DNA from: Halothiobacillus sp.
GTDB taxonomy: Bacteria > Pseudomonadota > Gammaproteobacteria > Halothiobacillales > Halothiobacillaceae
DNA length: 64,000 nt
Reading direction: 5' to 3'
NCBI GenBank assembly: GCA_016278265.1
Contig: JADQCE010000002.1
Coordinates: 930,001 to 994,000, forward strand
The notes under the pieces are model-generated. The model searched no databases and had not been told where the DNA came from. It worked only from the letters and a program-made list of their open reading frames with translations. The stretch's first letter is position 1, and every line of letters begins with the position of its first letter. Shown here piece after piece: positions 27,318 to 43,302 of the stretch. The position numbers and the translations under genes were made by a program.

Positions 27318-28295
27318 TCAGCCATTCGCCTCGCGCATGGCCTGATACTGGGCCAACCGGCGCTCCAGGATGTCGCCGTCTGCCACGGCCGCACGCACCG
27401 CGCACCCGGGTTCGTTGATATGGCGACAGTCGTTGAAGCGGCAGTAGGCTGACGCGGCGTGGATTTCGGGGAAACCGTCTTCCAGGGCGGCTGATGGCAC
27501 CTCGTCGACCGGGAAATCGCGGACGCCGGGGGCGTCGATCAACCCACCCTCGCCATCCGGGAATCGGTAGAGCGTGCTCGCGCGCGTGGTGTGCGTGCCT
27601 TCCCGGTTGAAGGTCGAGATTTCGCCAATCGCCGCCTGGTCCGCGCTGGGGGTGATCTCTCGCGACAAGGACGTTTTGCCAACCCCGGACAGCCCCACCA
27701 TGAGGGTAATCTGTTCGTGCAGCCGGGCGCGCAGTATCCCGATGCCCTCGCCGGACTTCACCGAGGTGCGAATGACCTCGAATCCCAGTGACTCCCACAG
27801 AGCGATATTTTCCTCGATGGTCCGTCGCTTGTCGGATGGCAGGCCGGGCAACAGATCCGCCTTATTGAGCACGATCACCGGCGTGGCCGGAAGCGCAAAA
27901 ACGGCCACCAGGGTGCGCTCGACGACGTCCGGGTTCATCCAAGGCAGCACCGAGGTGATAACCAGGACCTGGTCGATATTGGCGGCCATCATCTTCTTCT
28001 TGCCGTAGGCGTCGGGACGGATCAGCACGTTGCGGCGATCTTCGCGCTGCTCGATCATCACGTTTCCCTGCTCGTCGTCGTGCCAGCGGATGCGATCGCC
28101 CGTGGTCAGGCGACCCACCGTCCGCCGGGCGCGACCGCGGTGGAGATGGTGGTCGCTGTCCTCGAACAGCAGGTCGTGGCCATGATGGGTCACCACGACA
28201 CCCGGGGACAGGGTGGTGTCAGACTCCGTGTCGACTCGTCGCCGGCGGTCGACATGGCGTTGTTGCTGCTTGCTAAGACGGATCTTTCGAGTCAT
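27318..28295 (-). CDS. rsgA: Small-ribosomal-subunit biogenesis GTPase RsgA
   Basis: 325 residues. An N-terminal OB fold leads to a circularly permuted GTPase with motif order NKADL, then GLSGVGKTSL, then DAPGVRDF. The C-terminal zinc-binding region contains CRFNDCRHINEPGC. RsgA checks late 30S assembly and its GTPase is stimulated by the 30S subunit. It lies downstream of mgtE on the same strand, but the whole gap is a 166-bp palindromic element whose edge is 5 bp from the rsgA ATG, so the rsgA leader is supplied by that element. Confidence 0.96.
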   Translation of the reverse strand: MTRKIRLSKQQQRHVDRRRRVDTESDTTLSPGVVVTHHGHDLLFEDSDHHLHRGRARRTVGRLTTGDRIRWHDDEQGNVMIEQREDRRNVLIRPDAYGKKKMMAANIDQVLVITSVLPWMNPDVVERTLVAVFALPATPVIVLNKADLLPGLPSDKRRTIEENIALWESLGFEVIRTSVKSGEGIGILRARLHEQITLMVGLSGVGKTSLSREITPSADQAAIGEISTFNREGTHTTRASTLYRFPDGEGGLIDAPGVRDFPVDEVPSAALEDGFPEIHAASAYCRFNDCRHINEPGCAVRAAVADGDILERRLAQYQAMREANG

Positions 28296-28300
28296 GTCTC

Positions 28301-28466
28301 TAGCCCGGATGTTTCATGAATTCGCGTGATGATCGCGCGGGATATTGGTCGCACAAGGGCTTTTCCGAAGGAATGACATATCGGTGATTACGGCCGACTG
28401 AGGAAAATTCCTTGGGCGGTCAAGAGACAAGTGAGGGCGCGTGGATTTCATGACATATCCGGGCTA
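28301..28466. repeat. 166-bp long-palindromic element (MITE/REP-like) between mgtE and rsgA
   Basis: The ends are inverted repeats. The left end starts TAGCCCGGAT and then TCATGAA; the right end read on the other strand starts with the same 10 bp and matches the left in 20 of the first 23 positions. A second matching block lies further in (about 17 of 24 positions around GCACAAGGGCTTTTCC), as does an AAGGAAT/ATTCCTT pair, so the element is an imperfect palindrome with arms of about 80 bp. It fills 28296-28468 almost exactly. There is no reading frame of note. CTC occurs next to both sides, but not as a flush target duplication. Confidence 0.6.
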
Positions 28467-28468
28467 AC

Positions 28469-29896
28469 TCAAAGCAGAAAGAGGGTGGCCAGCCCCAGGA
28501 AGATGAAGAAGCCGCCCGAGTCGGTGATCGCCGTGATCATGACCGCGCTGCCGAGCGCCGGATCGCGGCCCATGCGGGTGCGCAGGATGGGGATGGTCAC
28601 GCCGAAGAAGGCCGCGCTGAGAAAGTTGAGGCTCACTGCCGCGACCATGACCGCGGAAACCCCAGCGTTCTGATACATCAGGAAGGTGACCAGGCCGAGG
28701 ATCCCGCCCCAGACGACCCCGTTGATCAGGGCCACCTTGATCTCCTTGCTGTAAAGCAGTCGGATATCGCCGCCGCCGAGCTTTCGGAAGGCCAGTTCCC
28801 GCACGATCATGGTGATGGTCTGGTTGCCGACGTTACCGCCCATGCCTGCGACGATTGGCATCAGGACGGCCAGTGCCACCAATTCCTGGATCGATCCCTC
28901 GAACAGGCCGATGACCTGCGCGGCGACGATCGCCGTGACGAGATTCACGGCCAGCCAAGGGGCGCGGTTCTTCACCGACTTGCGCACTGGAGCGAAGATA
29001 TCCTCTTCCTCGCTCAAACCGACCTGGGAGAGCCGCGCCTCGTCGGATGACTCCCGAATGAAGTCGACCACCGCGTCGATGGTGACCCGACCGACCAATC
29101 GATCGACCTCATCGACCACCGGGGCACTGACCAGATCGTAGCGCTCGAAGGCATCCGCGCCATCACGCGCCTTGTCCTCGGGATGAAAGCGCACGGCATC
29201 GCCTTCCATCACGTCGGCCACAAGGGTTTCCGGATCGTTGAGCAACAAGGTCTTCAGATGGATCACGCCCTCGAACAGCCCGTCACGATCCGTGACGAAC
29301 AGCTTGTCGGTGTGATCCGGCAATGAGTCCATCCGCCGCAGGTAGCGCAGCGCCACCTCGATGGTCACGTCGCCACGGACCGTGACCAGATCGAAATCCA
29401 TCAGCGCGCCGATGGTGTCCTCGTCGTAGGACATGACGAAACGCAACTTCTCGCGATCGTCGATCGGCAGCGCGGTGAAGACGTCCTGCATCATCCCCTC
29501 GGGGAGATCGGGGGCCAGGTCGGCGAGTTCGTCGGTGTCGAGCGTGGACGCGGCGTTGAGGATCTCCTCGCGGTCCATCACCTCGATCAGGGTGTCCCGG
29601 ACCGAATCGGAGACCTCGAGCAACACCTCGCCATCGCGATCGGAATGGACCAAATCCCAGATAACCAGGCGCTCGTCCTGTGGCAGGGATTCCAGGACCT
29701 TGGCCACGTCGGCGGCGTGCAAACGTTCGATCTTTTGCGCCAGTTTCGCCAGATCATGTTTGGTCAGATCTGACAGTGGCTCAAACCCGCCCCCTGCATC
29801 GCTGCCCGTCCTCGCCTCCTGGGAGAGCGTGTCGCGGATTTCGTGGATTAGCGAATCGAGCTCTTCCTGGCGATCAATGTCAGTGAGTTCGGCCAT
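28469..29896 (-). CDS. mgtE: Magnesium transporter MgtE
   Basis: 475 residues. The N-terminal acidic superhelical domain (about 30-160) and a CBS pair (about 165-290) act as the cytosolic Mg2+ sensor. Five membrane helices follow, with the pore signature PIVAGMGGNVGNQT. MgtE is a Mg2+-gated channel that closes when internal Mg2+ is high. The stop codon lies 3 bp from the edge of the palindromic repeat at 28301-28466. It diverges from orn. Confidence 0.96.
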   Translation of the reverse strand: MAELTDIDRQEELDSLIHEIRDTLSQEARTGSDAGGGFEPLSDLTKHDLAKLAQKIERLHAADVAKVLESLPQDERLVIWDLVHSDRDGEVLLEVSDSVRDTLIEVMDREEILNAASTLDTDELADLAPDLPEGMMQDVFTALPIDDREKLRFVMSYDEDTIGALMDFDLVTVRGDVTIEVALRYLRRMDSLPDHTDKLFVTDRDGLFEGVIHLKTLLLNDPETLVADVMEGDAVRFHPEDKARDGADAFERYDLVSAPVVDEVDRLVGRVTIDAVVDFIRESSDEARLSQVGLSEEEDIFAPVRKSVKNRAPWLAVNLVTAIVAAQVIGLFEGSIQELVALAVLMPIVAGMGGNVGNQTITMIVRELAFRKLGGGDIRLLYSKEIKVALINGVVWGGILGLVTFLMYQNAGVSAVMVAAVSLNFLSAAFFGVTIPILRTRMGRDPALGSAVMITAITDSGGFFIFLGLATLFLL

Positions 29897-30091
29897 GAAC
29901 GTCGGATTCCGGGCTGGTCGGACGGAAGCGGGGCCTCGCGTCGAGGATGGGTGAACCGGCGGCCAGTATAGCCGACAGGCAGCGTCTCCGGGCAGGGTGG
30001 ATTAGGGGAGCGTGCGCCTGCGCGGCCCCCTTCACGTGCTAGGCTTCTCGGCGCCTCGCCTGCCACGGCTGCCATCAAAAGGAGAAAGTCC

Positions 30092-30637
30092 ATGCACGCC
30101 CCGGAAGACAATCTGATCTGGATCGATCTCGAGATGACCGGACTGGATCCGGTCCGAGACACCATTATCGAGATTGCCACCTTGGTTACCGACAAGCACC
30201 TGAATGTTCTGGCCGAAGGGCCGACGGTGGCCATTCATCAGCCCGAGGCAAAACTCGCCGGCATGGACGAGTGGAATACACGGGTGCATGGTCAAAGTGG
30301 CTTGGTCGAGCGCGTGCGGCAGAGCGACTGCGATCTGCGCTGTGGCGAGACCCGGACGCTGGACTTTCTCCGTCAGTACGTGCCGAAAGGCAAGTCACCG
30401 ATGTGCGGGAATAGCATCTGCCAGGACCGTCGGTTTCTCGCCCGATTGATGCCGGAGCTCGAGGCTTACTTCCATTACCGCAACCTGGATGTCTCCACGA
30501 TCAAGGAACTGGCGCGTCGTTGGCAGCCCGAGGTGTTGGCCGGTTATCGCAAGAACTCGAATCACCAGGCGATGGACGACATTCGTGGCTCGGTGGCCGA
30601 GCTGTCTCATTACCGGGCCGGCTTTTTCAAGTTGTAG
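30092..30637 (+). CDS. orn: Oligoribonuclease
   Basis: 181 residues. DEDDh exonuclease motifs are visible: IDLEMTGLD (D12, E14), [14 protein letters not shown], and NHQAMDDI with the catalytic His and Asp. It degrades short RNA, including the pGpG made from cyclic di-GMP by EAL enzymes, which fits the two GGDEF/EAL genes elsewhere in the window. GGAGAAAG precedes the start. It is divergent from mgtE. Confidence 0.97.
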   Translation: MHAPEDNLIWIDLEMTGLDPVRDTIIEIATLVTDKHLNVLAEGPTVAIHQPEAKLAGMDEWNTRVHGQSGLVERVRQSDCDLRCGETRTLDFLRQYVPKGKSPMCGNSICQDRRFLARLMPELEAYFHYRNLDVSTIKELARRWQPEVLAGYRKNSNHQAMDDIRGSVAELSHYRAGFFKL

Positions 30638-30646
30638 CGCGAGTGA

Positions 30647-31522
<876 letters not shown>

Positions 31523-31582
31523 CCCCACCGCAAGGTGTGTGCGGCTGGGGTGGTGAGCGCCCTGATTCGGCACCTCTCGCCG

Positions 31583-31612
31583 TGGACAGCATAGGGGCGT
31601 TTCAGTCATAAT
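31583..31612 (+). promoter_or_regulatory. Putative sigma-70 promoter of carAB-greA-serS
   Basis: TGGACA (31583-31588) and CATAAT (31607-31612) are separated by 18 bp; each matches the consensus in five of six positions. A CGCCCC/GGGGCG hairpin lies just downstream near 31614-31635 and may be part of the leader. Confidence 0.5.
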
Positions 31613-31700
31613 TGCGCCCCGAAACCGAGGGGCGCCGGCTGCCTCGGCGGCCAGCGCCAACTTGGGCGGGGCGACACGACAATTCTGTGGGGGAAAGTTC

Positions 31701-32855
31701 TTGGATAGCACGGTCTCAGACGCGAACACCGGGCTCCCGGCCAACACGGCGCTCCTGGCTCTTGAAGACGGGAGCGTTTTTTACGGTACCTCCATCGGGG
31801 CCGATGGCGAGTCGGTGGGCGAGGTGGTGTTCAACACCGCGATGACGGGCTACCAGGAGATTCTCACCGACCCGTCCTACCGCCGCCAGATCGTGACCCT
31901 CACCTACCCGCATATTGGCAATGTCGGCACCAATGCCGAAGACGCTGAATCGGATTCGGTCCACGTTGCCGGACTGGTGGTCCGCGATTCCGGCCAGATG
32001 AGTTCCTGGCGCGGCGAACAGACCCTCGAGGCCTACTGTCGCGAGCATGACGTGGTCGCGATCTCGGAGATTGACACCCGCGAGCTGACCCGCCGCCTGC
32101 GCGATCAGGGGGCCATGAAGGGCTGCATCGTTGCCGGAAACGACCTTGACGCCACTGCCGCCGTCGAAAAGGCGCAGGCCTTCTCCGGGCTGGCCGGCAT
32201 GGACCTGATCCCCGAGGTTGGCATCCGCGAGGTGAGCGAATGGCGCGAGGGATCGTGGTGGGTGAACGACGCGGATCGTCCCGAGGCGACCCGCCACGTG
32301 GTCGCCTACGACTACGGCTTCAAGCACAACATCCTGCGCAAGCTGGTTGATCGTGGTTGCCGCATCACGCTGTTCCCGGCCGACGCGCCAGTCGAGGAGC
32401 TACTGGCGACGAACCCGGACGGCATCCTGGTCGGTAATGGCCCGGGCGACCCGGCTGCCTGCACCAAGGCGATCAGCGACATCGAGCGCGCGCTCGAGAC
32501 TGGCATACCGCTGTTCGGTATCTGCTTGGGCCACCAGCTGTTGGCACTGGCCAGCGGCGCGAAGACCAGCAAAATGAAGTTCGGCCACCATGGGGCGAAC
32601 CACCCGGTACAGGATGTCGCCAGCAAGCGTGTGCTTATTTCCAGCCAGAATCATGGCTTCGCGGTCGAGGAGGACAGCCTGCCGGCCCACCTCGAGGCCA
32701 CCCACCGGTCTCTATTCGATAGCAGTCTGCAGGGCATCCGTCGTACCGACTGTCCGGCCTTCAGTTTTCAGGGTCACCCCGAGGCGAGCCCCGGGCCGCA
32801 TGACCTCGACCTGCTGTTCGATCAGTTCGTCGAGAGCATCGACGCCCGTCGCTGA
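31701..32855 (+). CDS. carA: Carbamoyl-phosphate synthase small subunit
   Basis: 384 residues from a TTG at 31701 with GGGGGAA five nt upstream; another TTG at 31662 is open but adds non-conserved residues. The N-terminal CarA domain ([17 protein letters not shown]) is followed by a class I glutamine amidotransferase: the nucleophile Cys is in [10 protein letters not shown] and the His/Glu pair in [11 protein letters not shown]. It supplies ammonia through a tunnel to CarB for pyrimidine and arginine synthesis. It is 54 bp from carB. Confidence 0.96.
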   Translation: MDSTVSDANTGLPANTALLALEDGSVFYGTSIGADGESVGEVVFNTAMTGYQEILTDPSYRRQIVTLTYPHIGNVGTNAEDAESDSVHVAGLVVRDSGQMSSWRGEQTLEAYCREHDVVAISEIDTRELTRRLRDQGAMKGCIVAGNDLDATAAVEKAQAFSGLAGMDLIPEVGIREVSEWREGSWWVNDADRPEATRHVVAYDYGFKHNILRKLVDRGCRITLFPADAPVEELLATNPDGILVGNGPGDPAACTKAISDIERALETGIPLFGICLGHQLLALASGAKTSKMKFGHHGANHPVQDVASKRVLISSQNHGFAVEEDSLPAHLEATHRSLFDSSLQGIRRTDCPAFSFQGHPEASPGPHDLDLLFDQFVESIDARR

Positions 32856-32909
32856 GCCGCCTTTCCAGAACAACCAACTGCCCAGCCGCGGCTGGCAGGT
32901 GAGTCGAGC

Positions 32910-38230
<5,321 letters not shown>

Positions 38231-38260
38231 GGCCTCCCGCGTTTCGAATGTGTAAACGTA

Positions 38261-38289
38261 AAAGACCCGCCGAACATCGGCGGGTCTTT
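38261..38289. terminator. Bidirectional terminator between the carrier protein and ferredoxin genes
   Basis: A perfect 13-bp stem AAAGACCCGCCGA / TCGGCGGGTCTTT with a 3-nt loop. The A/T ends give a U-run in both directions, fitting two convergent genes. Confidence 0.92.
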
Positions 38290-38313
38290 GCTTGGCACGA
38301 GGCTCGGACGAGC

Positions 38314-38661
<348 letters not shown>

Positions 38662-38714
38662 TCAGTTATTATCCGGGGCACCCCGATGGCGGCAAGTCAT
38701 GCCCATCTGCGCGG

Positions 38715-39209
38715 CTAGTCGCGCCGCGATTCCTTGAGTGCCTGCACCACGGCGGGCGGCACGAAGTCGGTTACGTCGCCTCCGAGGCGTGCCAGCTCGC
38801 GCACGATGCTCGACGAGATGAATCCGAGATCTTCGGCCGGGGAAAGGAATACGGTCTCGAGTTCACTGTTGAGACGGCGATTGATGGCTGCCAGCTGGAT
38901 TTCGTACTCGAAATCGCTCACCGCGCGCAGCCCTCGCACCAGCGCGGTGGCTCCCACCTCAGCGGCGAAGTCCACCAGCAGGCCATCGAACGAATCCACG
39001 CGAATGGTGCCGGTGTCATCGTCGATTGCCTCTTCGGCCAGAGACCGACGCCTTTCCAGGGAGAAGAGGGTGTGCTTGTTCGAATCACCGGCCACCGCGA
39101 CGATCACTTCATCGAACAGGCGGGCTGCCCGTTGGGCGAGATCGACGTGACCGTAGGTGATCGGATCGAACGTGCCCGGATAGACCGCGATGCGTTTCTT
39201 GCGTGTCAT
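38715..39209 (-). CDS. coaD: Phosphopantetheine adenylyltransferase
   Basis: 164 residues. The nucleotidyltransferase motif is YPGTFDPITYGHVDL with the TxGH element; VRGLRAVSDFEYE and FISSSIVRELARLGGDV are conserved. It converts 4'-phosphopantetheine to dephospho-CoA, the penultimate CoA step. It is the last gene of the stretch aceE-aceF-lpdA-TSUP-coaD; supply of CoA fits with pyruvate dehydrogenase, although co-transcription is only inferred. Confidence 0.96.
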   Translation of the reverse strand: MTRKKRIAVYPGTFDPITYGHVDLAQRAARLFDEVIVAVAGDSNKHTLFSLERRRSLAEEAIDDDTGTIRVDSFDGLLVDFAAEVGATALVRGLRAVSDFEYEIQLAAINRRLNSELETVFLSPAEDLGFISSSIVRELARLGGDVTDFVPPAVVQALKESRRD

Positions 39210-39272
39210 GCCAATGCCCCCGCAGGACTGAGGTCGAAAGCGAATCGGGATCAGGCCCGGAGCGGACCCATA

Positions 39273-40058
39273 TCAGGAAAGAATCATGTGCACGCCCAGA
39301 CCCATCAGCACAAAGGCGAAGATCCGCTTGAGTGCCAGGGCCGGCAGTATCTGGGCGAGTTTGGCACCGATGGGGGCGAAAAGCACCGAGAACACCGCGA
39401 TGCCAGCCAGTGCCGGCAGGTAGACATAGCCCGCCGTCATCTCGGGCAGCCCCTCGATGGCCCAGCCGCTGACCACATACCCCGCCGCCCCGAACAACGC
39501 GGTGGGCAGGGTCAGTGAGGCACTGGTCGCAATCGCGTTCCGGGCCGTGATATTGCAGTAAAGGAAGAACGGTGTCGTCATCGCGCCGCCGCCCATGCCC
39601 ATGATCGAGGCGATCGCCCCGAAGGTACTCGATACCCCGGTGAGCGGGACGATGCCGGGCAGCTGCCGACTGGCCGGTGGGGTCTTGCCGAAGGCCATCT
39701 GCAGCGCCACCGCGATCTCGAGCACGCCGAAGACGATCTTGAGCACGTTGCCGGGCAGGTAATGCGCCACCGTCGAGCCAAGAATGGCCCCGAGTGCCAT
39801 CCCCGGTGCAAACCGTGCGAACACGTCCCAGAGCACGCCCCCGTGACGGTGATGGCTGTAGACGGAGGTGATCGAGGCAAACACGATCGCGGCCAGCGAG
39901 GTGCCGATCGCGATATGCACCAGATGGGGGCCGCTGATGCCGATGGTCGGAAAGATCATCAGCAACACGGGAACCATGATCAGCCCGCCACCAATGCCAA
40001 GCAGGCCGGCGGCCACGCCACCGACGATGCCGAGGATGGCGAACAACAGGTATTCCAT
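39273..40058 (-). CDS. TSUP-family permease (TauE/SafE, probable anion exporter)
   Basis: 261 residues with about eight hydrophobic helices. Typical TSUP motifs are GIGGGLIMVPVLLMIF near the N terminus and a repeat-like MGMGGGAMTTPFFLYCN in the second half. Family members move sulfite, sulfonates or other organosulfur anions. It lies 27 bp after lpdA and 63 bp before coaD, so it may be cotranscribed with the pyruvate dehydrogenase genes. The substrate is not known. Confidence 0.88.
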   Translation of the reverse strand: MEYLLFAILGIVGGVAAGLLGIGGGLIMVPVLLMIFPTIGISGPHLVHIAIGTSLAAIVFASITSVYSHHRHGGVLWDVFARFAPGMALGAILGSTVAHYLPGNVLKIVFGVLEIAVALQMAFGKTPPASRQLPGIVPLTGVSSTFGAIASIMGMGGGAMTTPFFLYCNITARNAIATSASLTLPTALFGAAGYVVSGWAIEGLPEMTAGYVYLPALAGIAVFSVLFAPIGAKLAQILPALALKRIFAFVLMGLGVHMILS

Positions 40059-40085
40059 TCGCGTCCTCCCTTTGCCGGCGCCCGA

Positions 40086-41858
40086 TCAGCGTTTCTTGGG
40101 CGGCAATAGATCCGTGATCGTGCCTTCGGCCATCTCGGCGGCGAAGCCAAGGGTCTCCGACAGGGTGGGGTGGGGGTGGATCGTCAGGCCGATGTCGGCC
40201 ATGTCCGCACCCATCTCGATCGCCAGCATGGCTTCCGCGATCAGCTCACCCGCGTTGGGCCCGACGATACCGGCACCCAGCAGGCGATGGGTGTTCTTGC
40301 AGAACAGGGCTTTGGTAAGGCCCTCGTCGCGCCCAAGGCTCAGCGATCGGCCCGAGGCGGCCCAGGGGAAGGCGCCTTTCTCGTACTCGACACCCTCGGC
40401 CTTGAGTTCGTCCTCGGTCTTGCCGGCCCAGGCGACCTCCGGATCGGTGTAGGCCACGCTGGGAATCCCCATCGGCGTGAAGGCGGACGGCAGGCCGCAG
40501 ATCACCTCGGCGGCGACCTTGCCCTCGTGTACCGCCTTGTGGGCCAGCATCGGCTGGCCGACCACGTCACCGATCGCATGGATATGCTCGACGTTGGTCC
40601 GCATCCGTTCGTCGACGGCAATGAAGCCACGCTCATCCACCGATACGCCTGCCTTGTCCGCGTCGATCTTCTTGCCGTTCGGCGCGCGGCCAACGGCGAC
40701 CAGAATGCGATCAAAAACAGCGGTTTCCGGGGTGTTCTTGCCCTCGAAGGTCACATGCAGGCCATCTTTCTTGGCCTCGACATTGGTCACCTTGGAGCCG
40801 AGGAAGATGTCTTGGTAGCGCTTCTTGAGGATCTTGAGCAGCGGACGGGTCAGGTCCTTGTCGGCTCCCGGGATGATGGTGTCGGCCAGCTCGACGATCG
40901 AGATGTCGGCGCCCAGCGAATCGTAGACCTGCGCCATTTCCAGACCGATGATGCCACCGCCGATCACCAGCATCTTGCCCGGCACTTCCTCGAGCTCGAG
41001 GGCGTCGGTGGAGTCCATCACGCGCGGGTCATCATGCGGAATGAACGGCAGCTTCACCGGCTGCGAACCGGCAGCGACGACGGCATTGTCGAACCGGATC
41101 AGCGTTTCCTTGTCATCGTCGCCGGTGACCGCCACGTGGTGCGGATCGACGAAGCGGCCGTAACCGCGCACGATCTGGACCTTGCGTTGCTTGGCCAGGG
41201 CCTCGAGACCGCCGGTGAGCTTCTTGATCGTCTGGTCCTTGAAGCCGCGCAGCTTGTCGAGATCGATCTTCGGCTCGGAAAAGGTCACGCCGTGCGCGCC
41301 CATCGAGCGGGTCTCGTTGAGGACCTCGGAGACGTGCAGCAACGCCTTGGACGGGATGCAGCCGACATTCAGGCACACGCCGCCGATGACCGGGTAACGC
41401 TCGATCAGCACGACCTTCTTGCCCAGATCCGCGGCGCGGAAGGCGGCGGTGTAGCCGCCCGGGCCGGAACCGAGCACGCAAATGTCGCACTCGACGTCCG
41501 CCTTGGCATCGGTTTCCTTGGCAGCGGCCGGCGCACCTGCCTTTTCCTCTTTGGCCGGGGCGGGGGATTGCTCGGCCGGGGTATCGGCCTTGTCGTCCTT
41601 GTCCTCCGTACCCCCGCTAGCGGCGGGCTCGTACTTGGCGATCGGCGTGCCGGTGCTCACCTTGTCGCCGACGCCGACCAGCATTTCGGTGATCTTGCCG
41701 GCCGCGGGAGCCGGGATCTCCATGGTCGCCTTGTCGGTTTCCAGGGTGATCAGCGAGTCCTCGGCCTCGACGGCATCGCCGGCCTCGACCAGCACCTCGA
41801 TGATCTCAACTTCGTCAGCATTGCCGATGTCGGGCAGGTTGATGGTTTCGATGGTCAT
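40086..41858 (-). CDS. lpdA: Dihydrolipoyl dehydrogenase with N-terminal lipoyl domain (E3)
   Basis: 590 residues. The N-terminal lipoyl domain (about 1-80) has the modification site [10 protein letters not shown]. An Ala/Pro/Glu-rich linker (about 85-120) joins it to the flavoprotein: FAD-binding [17 protein letters not shown], redox-active disulfide [16 protein letters not shown]-binding [10 protein letters not shown], and C-terminal His-Pro (HPHPTLSE). It reoxidises dihydrolipoyl groups of E2. It lies 10 bp after aceF. Confidence 0.97.
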   Translation of the reverse strand: MTIETINLPDIGNADEVEIIEVLVEAGDAVEAEDSLITLETDKATMEIPAPAAGKITEMLVGVGDKVSTGTPIAKYEPAASGGTEDKDDKADTPAEQSPAPAKEEKAGAPAAAKETDAKADVECDICVLGSGPGGYTAAFRAADLGKKVVLIERYPVIGGVCLNVGCIPSKALLHVSEVLNETRSMGAHGVTFSEPKIDLDKLRGFKDQTIKKLTGGLEALAKQRKVQIVRGYGRFVDPHHVAVTGDDDKETLIRFDNAVVAAGSQPVKLPFIPHDDPRVMDSTDALELEEVPGKMLVIGGGIIGLEMAQVYDSLGADISIVELADTIIPGADKDLTRPLLKILKKRYQDIFLGSKVTNVEAKKDGLHVTFEGKNTPETAVFDRILVAVGRAPNGKKIDADKAGVSVDERGFIAVDERMRTNVEHIHAIGDVVGQPMLAHKAVHEGKVAAEVICGLPSAFTPMGIPSVAYTDPEVAWAGKTEDELKAEGVEYEKGAFPWAASGRSLSLGRDEGLTKALFCKNTHRLLGAGIVGPNAGELIAEAMLAIEMGADMADIGLTIHPHPTLSETLGFAAEMAEGTITDLLPPKKR

Positions 41859-41868
41859 CCGGCGCTCC

Positions 41869-43188
41869 TTACAGCATCAGTTCGCGAAGATCGGTGAGCG
41901 TGCGCGAGAGCGTGGTCATGAACCGCGCACCCTCGGCGCCATCGATGACGCGGTGATCGTAGGACAGCGCCAGCGGCAGCATCAGGCGCGGCACGAATTC
42001 CGAGCCGTTCCAGACCGGCTGCATGCTCGCCTTGGAAACGCCCAGGATGCCCACCTCCGGACCATTGACGATCGGCGTGAACTGGGTGCCGCCAATGCCT
42101 CCGAGGCTGGAGACCGAGAACGTACCGCCGGAGAGATCCGCGCCAGTCAGCTTGCCGTTGCGGGCGCGTTCCGAAATGGCCATCAGTTCCTCGGAGAGTT
42201 CGAAGATGCCCTTCTGATCGACGTCGCGCACGACCGGTACCAGCAGGCCGTTGGGGGTATCGACCGCCACGCCCAAGTTGATGTACTTCTTGACGATCAG
42301 GTTCTCGCCGTCCGGGGCGAGCGAGGCGTTCATGTGCGGGAACTCGCGCAAGACGTGCGCCAGCGCCTTGAGCACGAACACCAGGGGAGTCATCTTGATG
42401 CCGGCCTTTTCGGCGCGCGGTTTCAATGACTTGCGGAAGTCCTCGAGTTCGGTGATGTCGGTCTCGTCGAACTGTGTGACGTGCGGGATATTGAGCCAGG
42501 CCGTCGACAGATGCTTGCCGGAAAGCTTCTTGATGCGCGAGAGCGGCTTTTCCTCGATCTCGCCGAATTGGGAGAAGTCGATTTCCGGCAGCGGCGGGAT
42601 GCCCGCCCCGCTAGCAGCGCCGCCCTTGGCCACGCCTTCCATGACCGTCTTGATCGCGCCTTCGACGTCTTCCTGACGGATACGGCCCTTGGGACCGGTG
42701 CCAGTGACATTGGCCAGGTCCACGCCCAGTTTTCGGGCGAAAACACGCACCGATGGACTGGCGTGGAAGGCAGCACCGGCGCTCTGGCGATTGACGGGCG
42801 CGGGCGTCTGTGCGGGCTCAGCGGGCTTCTCGGCAGCCGGTGCCGACTTCTCGGTCTCGACCGGTTTCTCGTCCGGCGTTCCCTCGGCTGGCTCTTCCTT
42901 GGCCGACTCGTTCTGACTTGACGGCGTTGCGGCGTCTTCCCCGGAATCTTCCTCGGCCTCGATTTCGGCGATCAGATCTCCCTGTTTCAGGGCGTCGTCC
43001 ACCTTGACCAGCACCTTCTTGATCTCGCCCGCGTAGGGGGACGGGATCTCCATCGTGGCCTTGTCGGACTCCAGCGTGATCAGCGAGTCTTCCTTTTCCA
43101 CCCGGTCGCCGGGCGAGATCAGCACCTCGATAACCGGGGTGTTGTCGTAATTGCCGATATCGGGGAGGGTGATCGACTTGATGGCCAT
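41869..43188 (-). CDS. aceF: Pyruvate dehydrogenase E2, dihydrolipoyllysine acetyltransferase
   Basis: 439 residues. One lipoyl domain (about 1-78, [10 protein letters not shown]) is followed by a flexible acidic/Pro-rich linker (about 80-135), a peripheral-subunit-binding domain ([27 protein letters not shown]) and the catalytic core ending with [13 protein letters not shown], which holds the acyltransfer His and Asp. E. coli AceF has three lipoyl domains; here there is one, while E3 carries another. A 114-bp gap with a strong hairpin separates it from aceE. Confidence 0.97.
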   Translation of the reverse strand: MAIKSITLPDIGNYDNTPVIEVLISPGDRVEKEDSLITLESDKATMEIPSPYAGEIKKVLVKVDDALKQGDLIAEIEAEEDSGEDAATPSSQNESAKEEPAEGTPDEKPVETEKSAPAAEKPAEPAQTPAPVNRQSAGAAFHASPSVRVFARKLGVDLANVTGTGPKGRIRQEDVEGAIKTVMEGVAKGGAASGAGIPPLPEIDFSQFGEIEEKPLSRIKKLSGKHLSTAWLNIPHVTQFDETDITELEDFRKSLKPRAEKAGIKMTPLVFVLKALAHVLREFPHMNASLAPDGENLIVKKYINLGVAVDTPNGLLVPVVRDVDQKGIFELSEELMAISERARNGKLTGADLSGGTFSVSSLGGIGGTQFTPIVNGPEVGILGVSKASMQPVWNGSEFVPRLMLPLALSYDHRVIDGAEGARFMTTLSRTLTDLRELML

Positions 43189-43259
43189 CAGCCTGTCTCC
43201 ATGAAAGGTTGCATGCGCGTCCGCGTCTGTTTGCGGGCGTCGGATCGAATGGGGCCGGT

Positions 43260-43288
43260 GCCCCGCGTCATGCCGGCATGAGCGGGGC
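43260..43288. repeat. Nested palindromic hairpin between aceE and aceF
   Basis: GCCCCGC and GCGGGGC flank the perfect 14-bp palindrome TCATGCCGGCATGA, with one bulged G. The result is a very stable stem without a U-run, so it is more likely an mRNA-stability or REP-like element than a terminator. Confidence 0.6.
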
Positions 43289-43302
43289 AGGGGCGGTAGG
43301 TC

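Noticed and set aside
40170-41897. A 575-codon open frame opposite lpdA
   Set aside because: Antisense to a complete dihydrolipoyl dehydrogenase; His/Asp/Gln-rich translation typical of reversed GC-rich codons.
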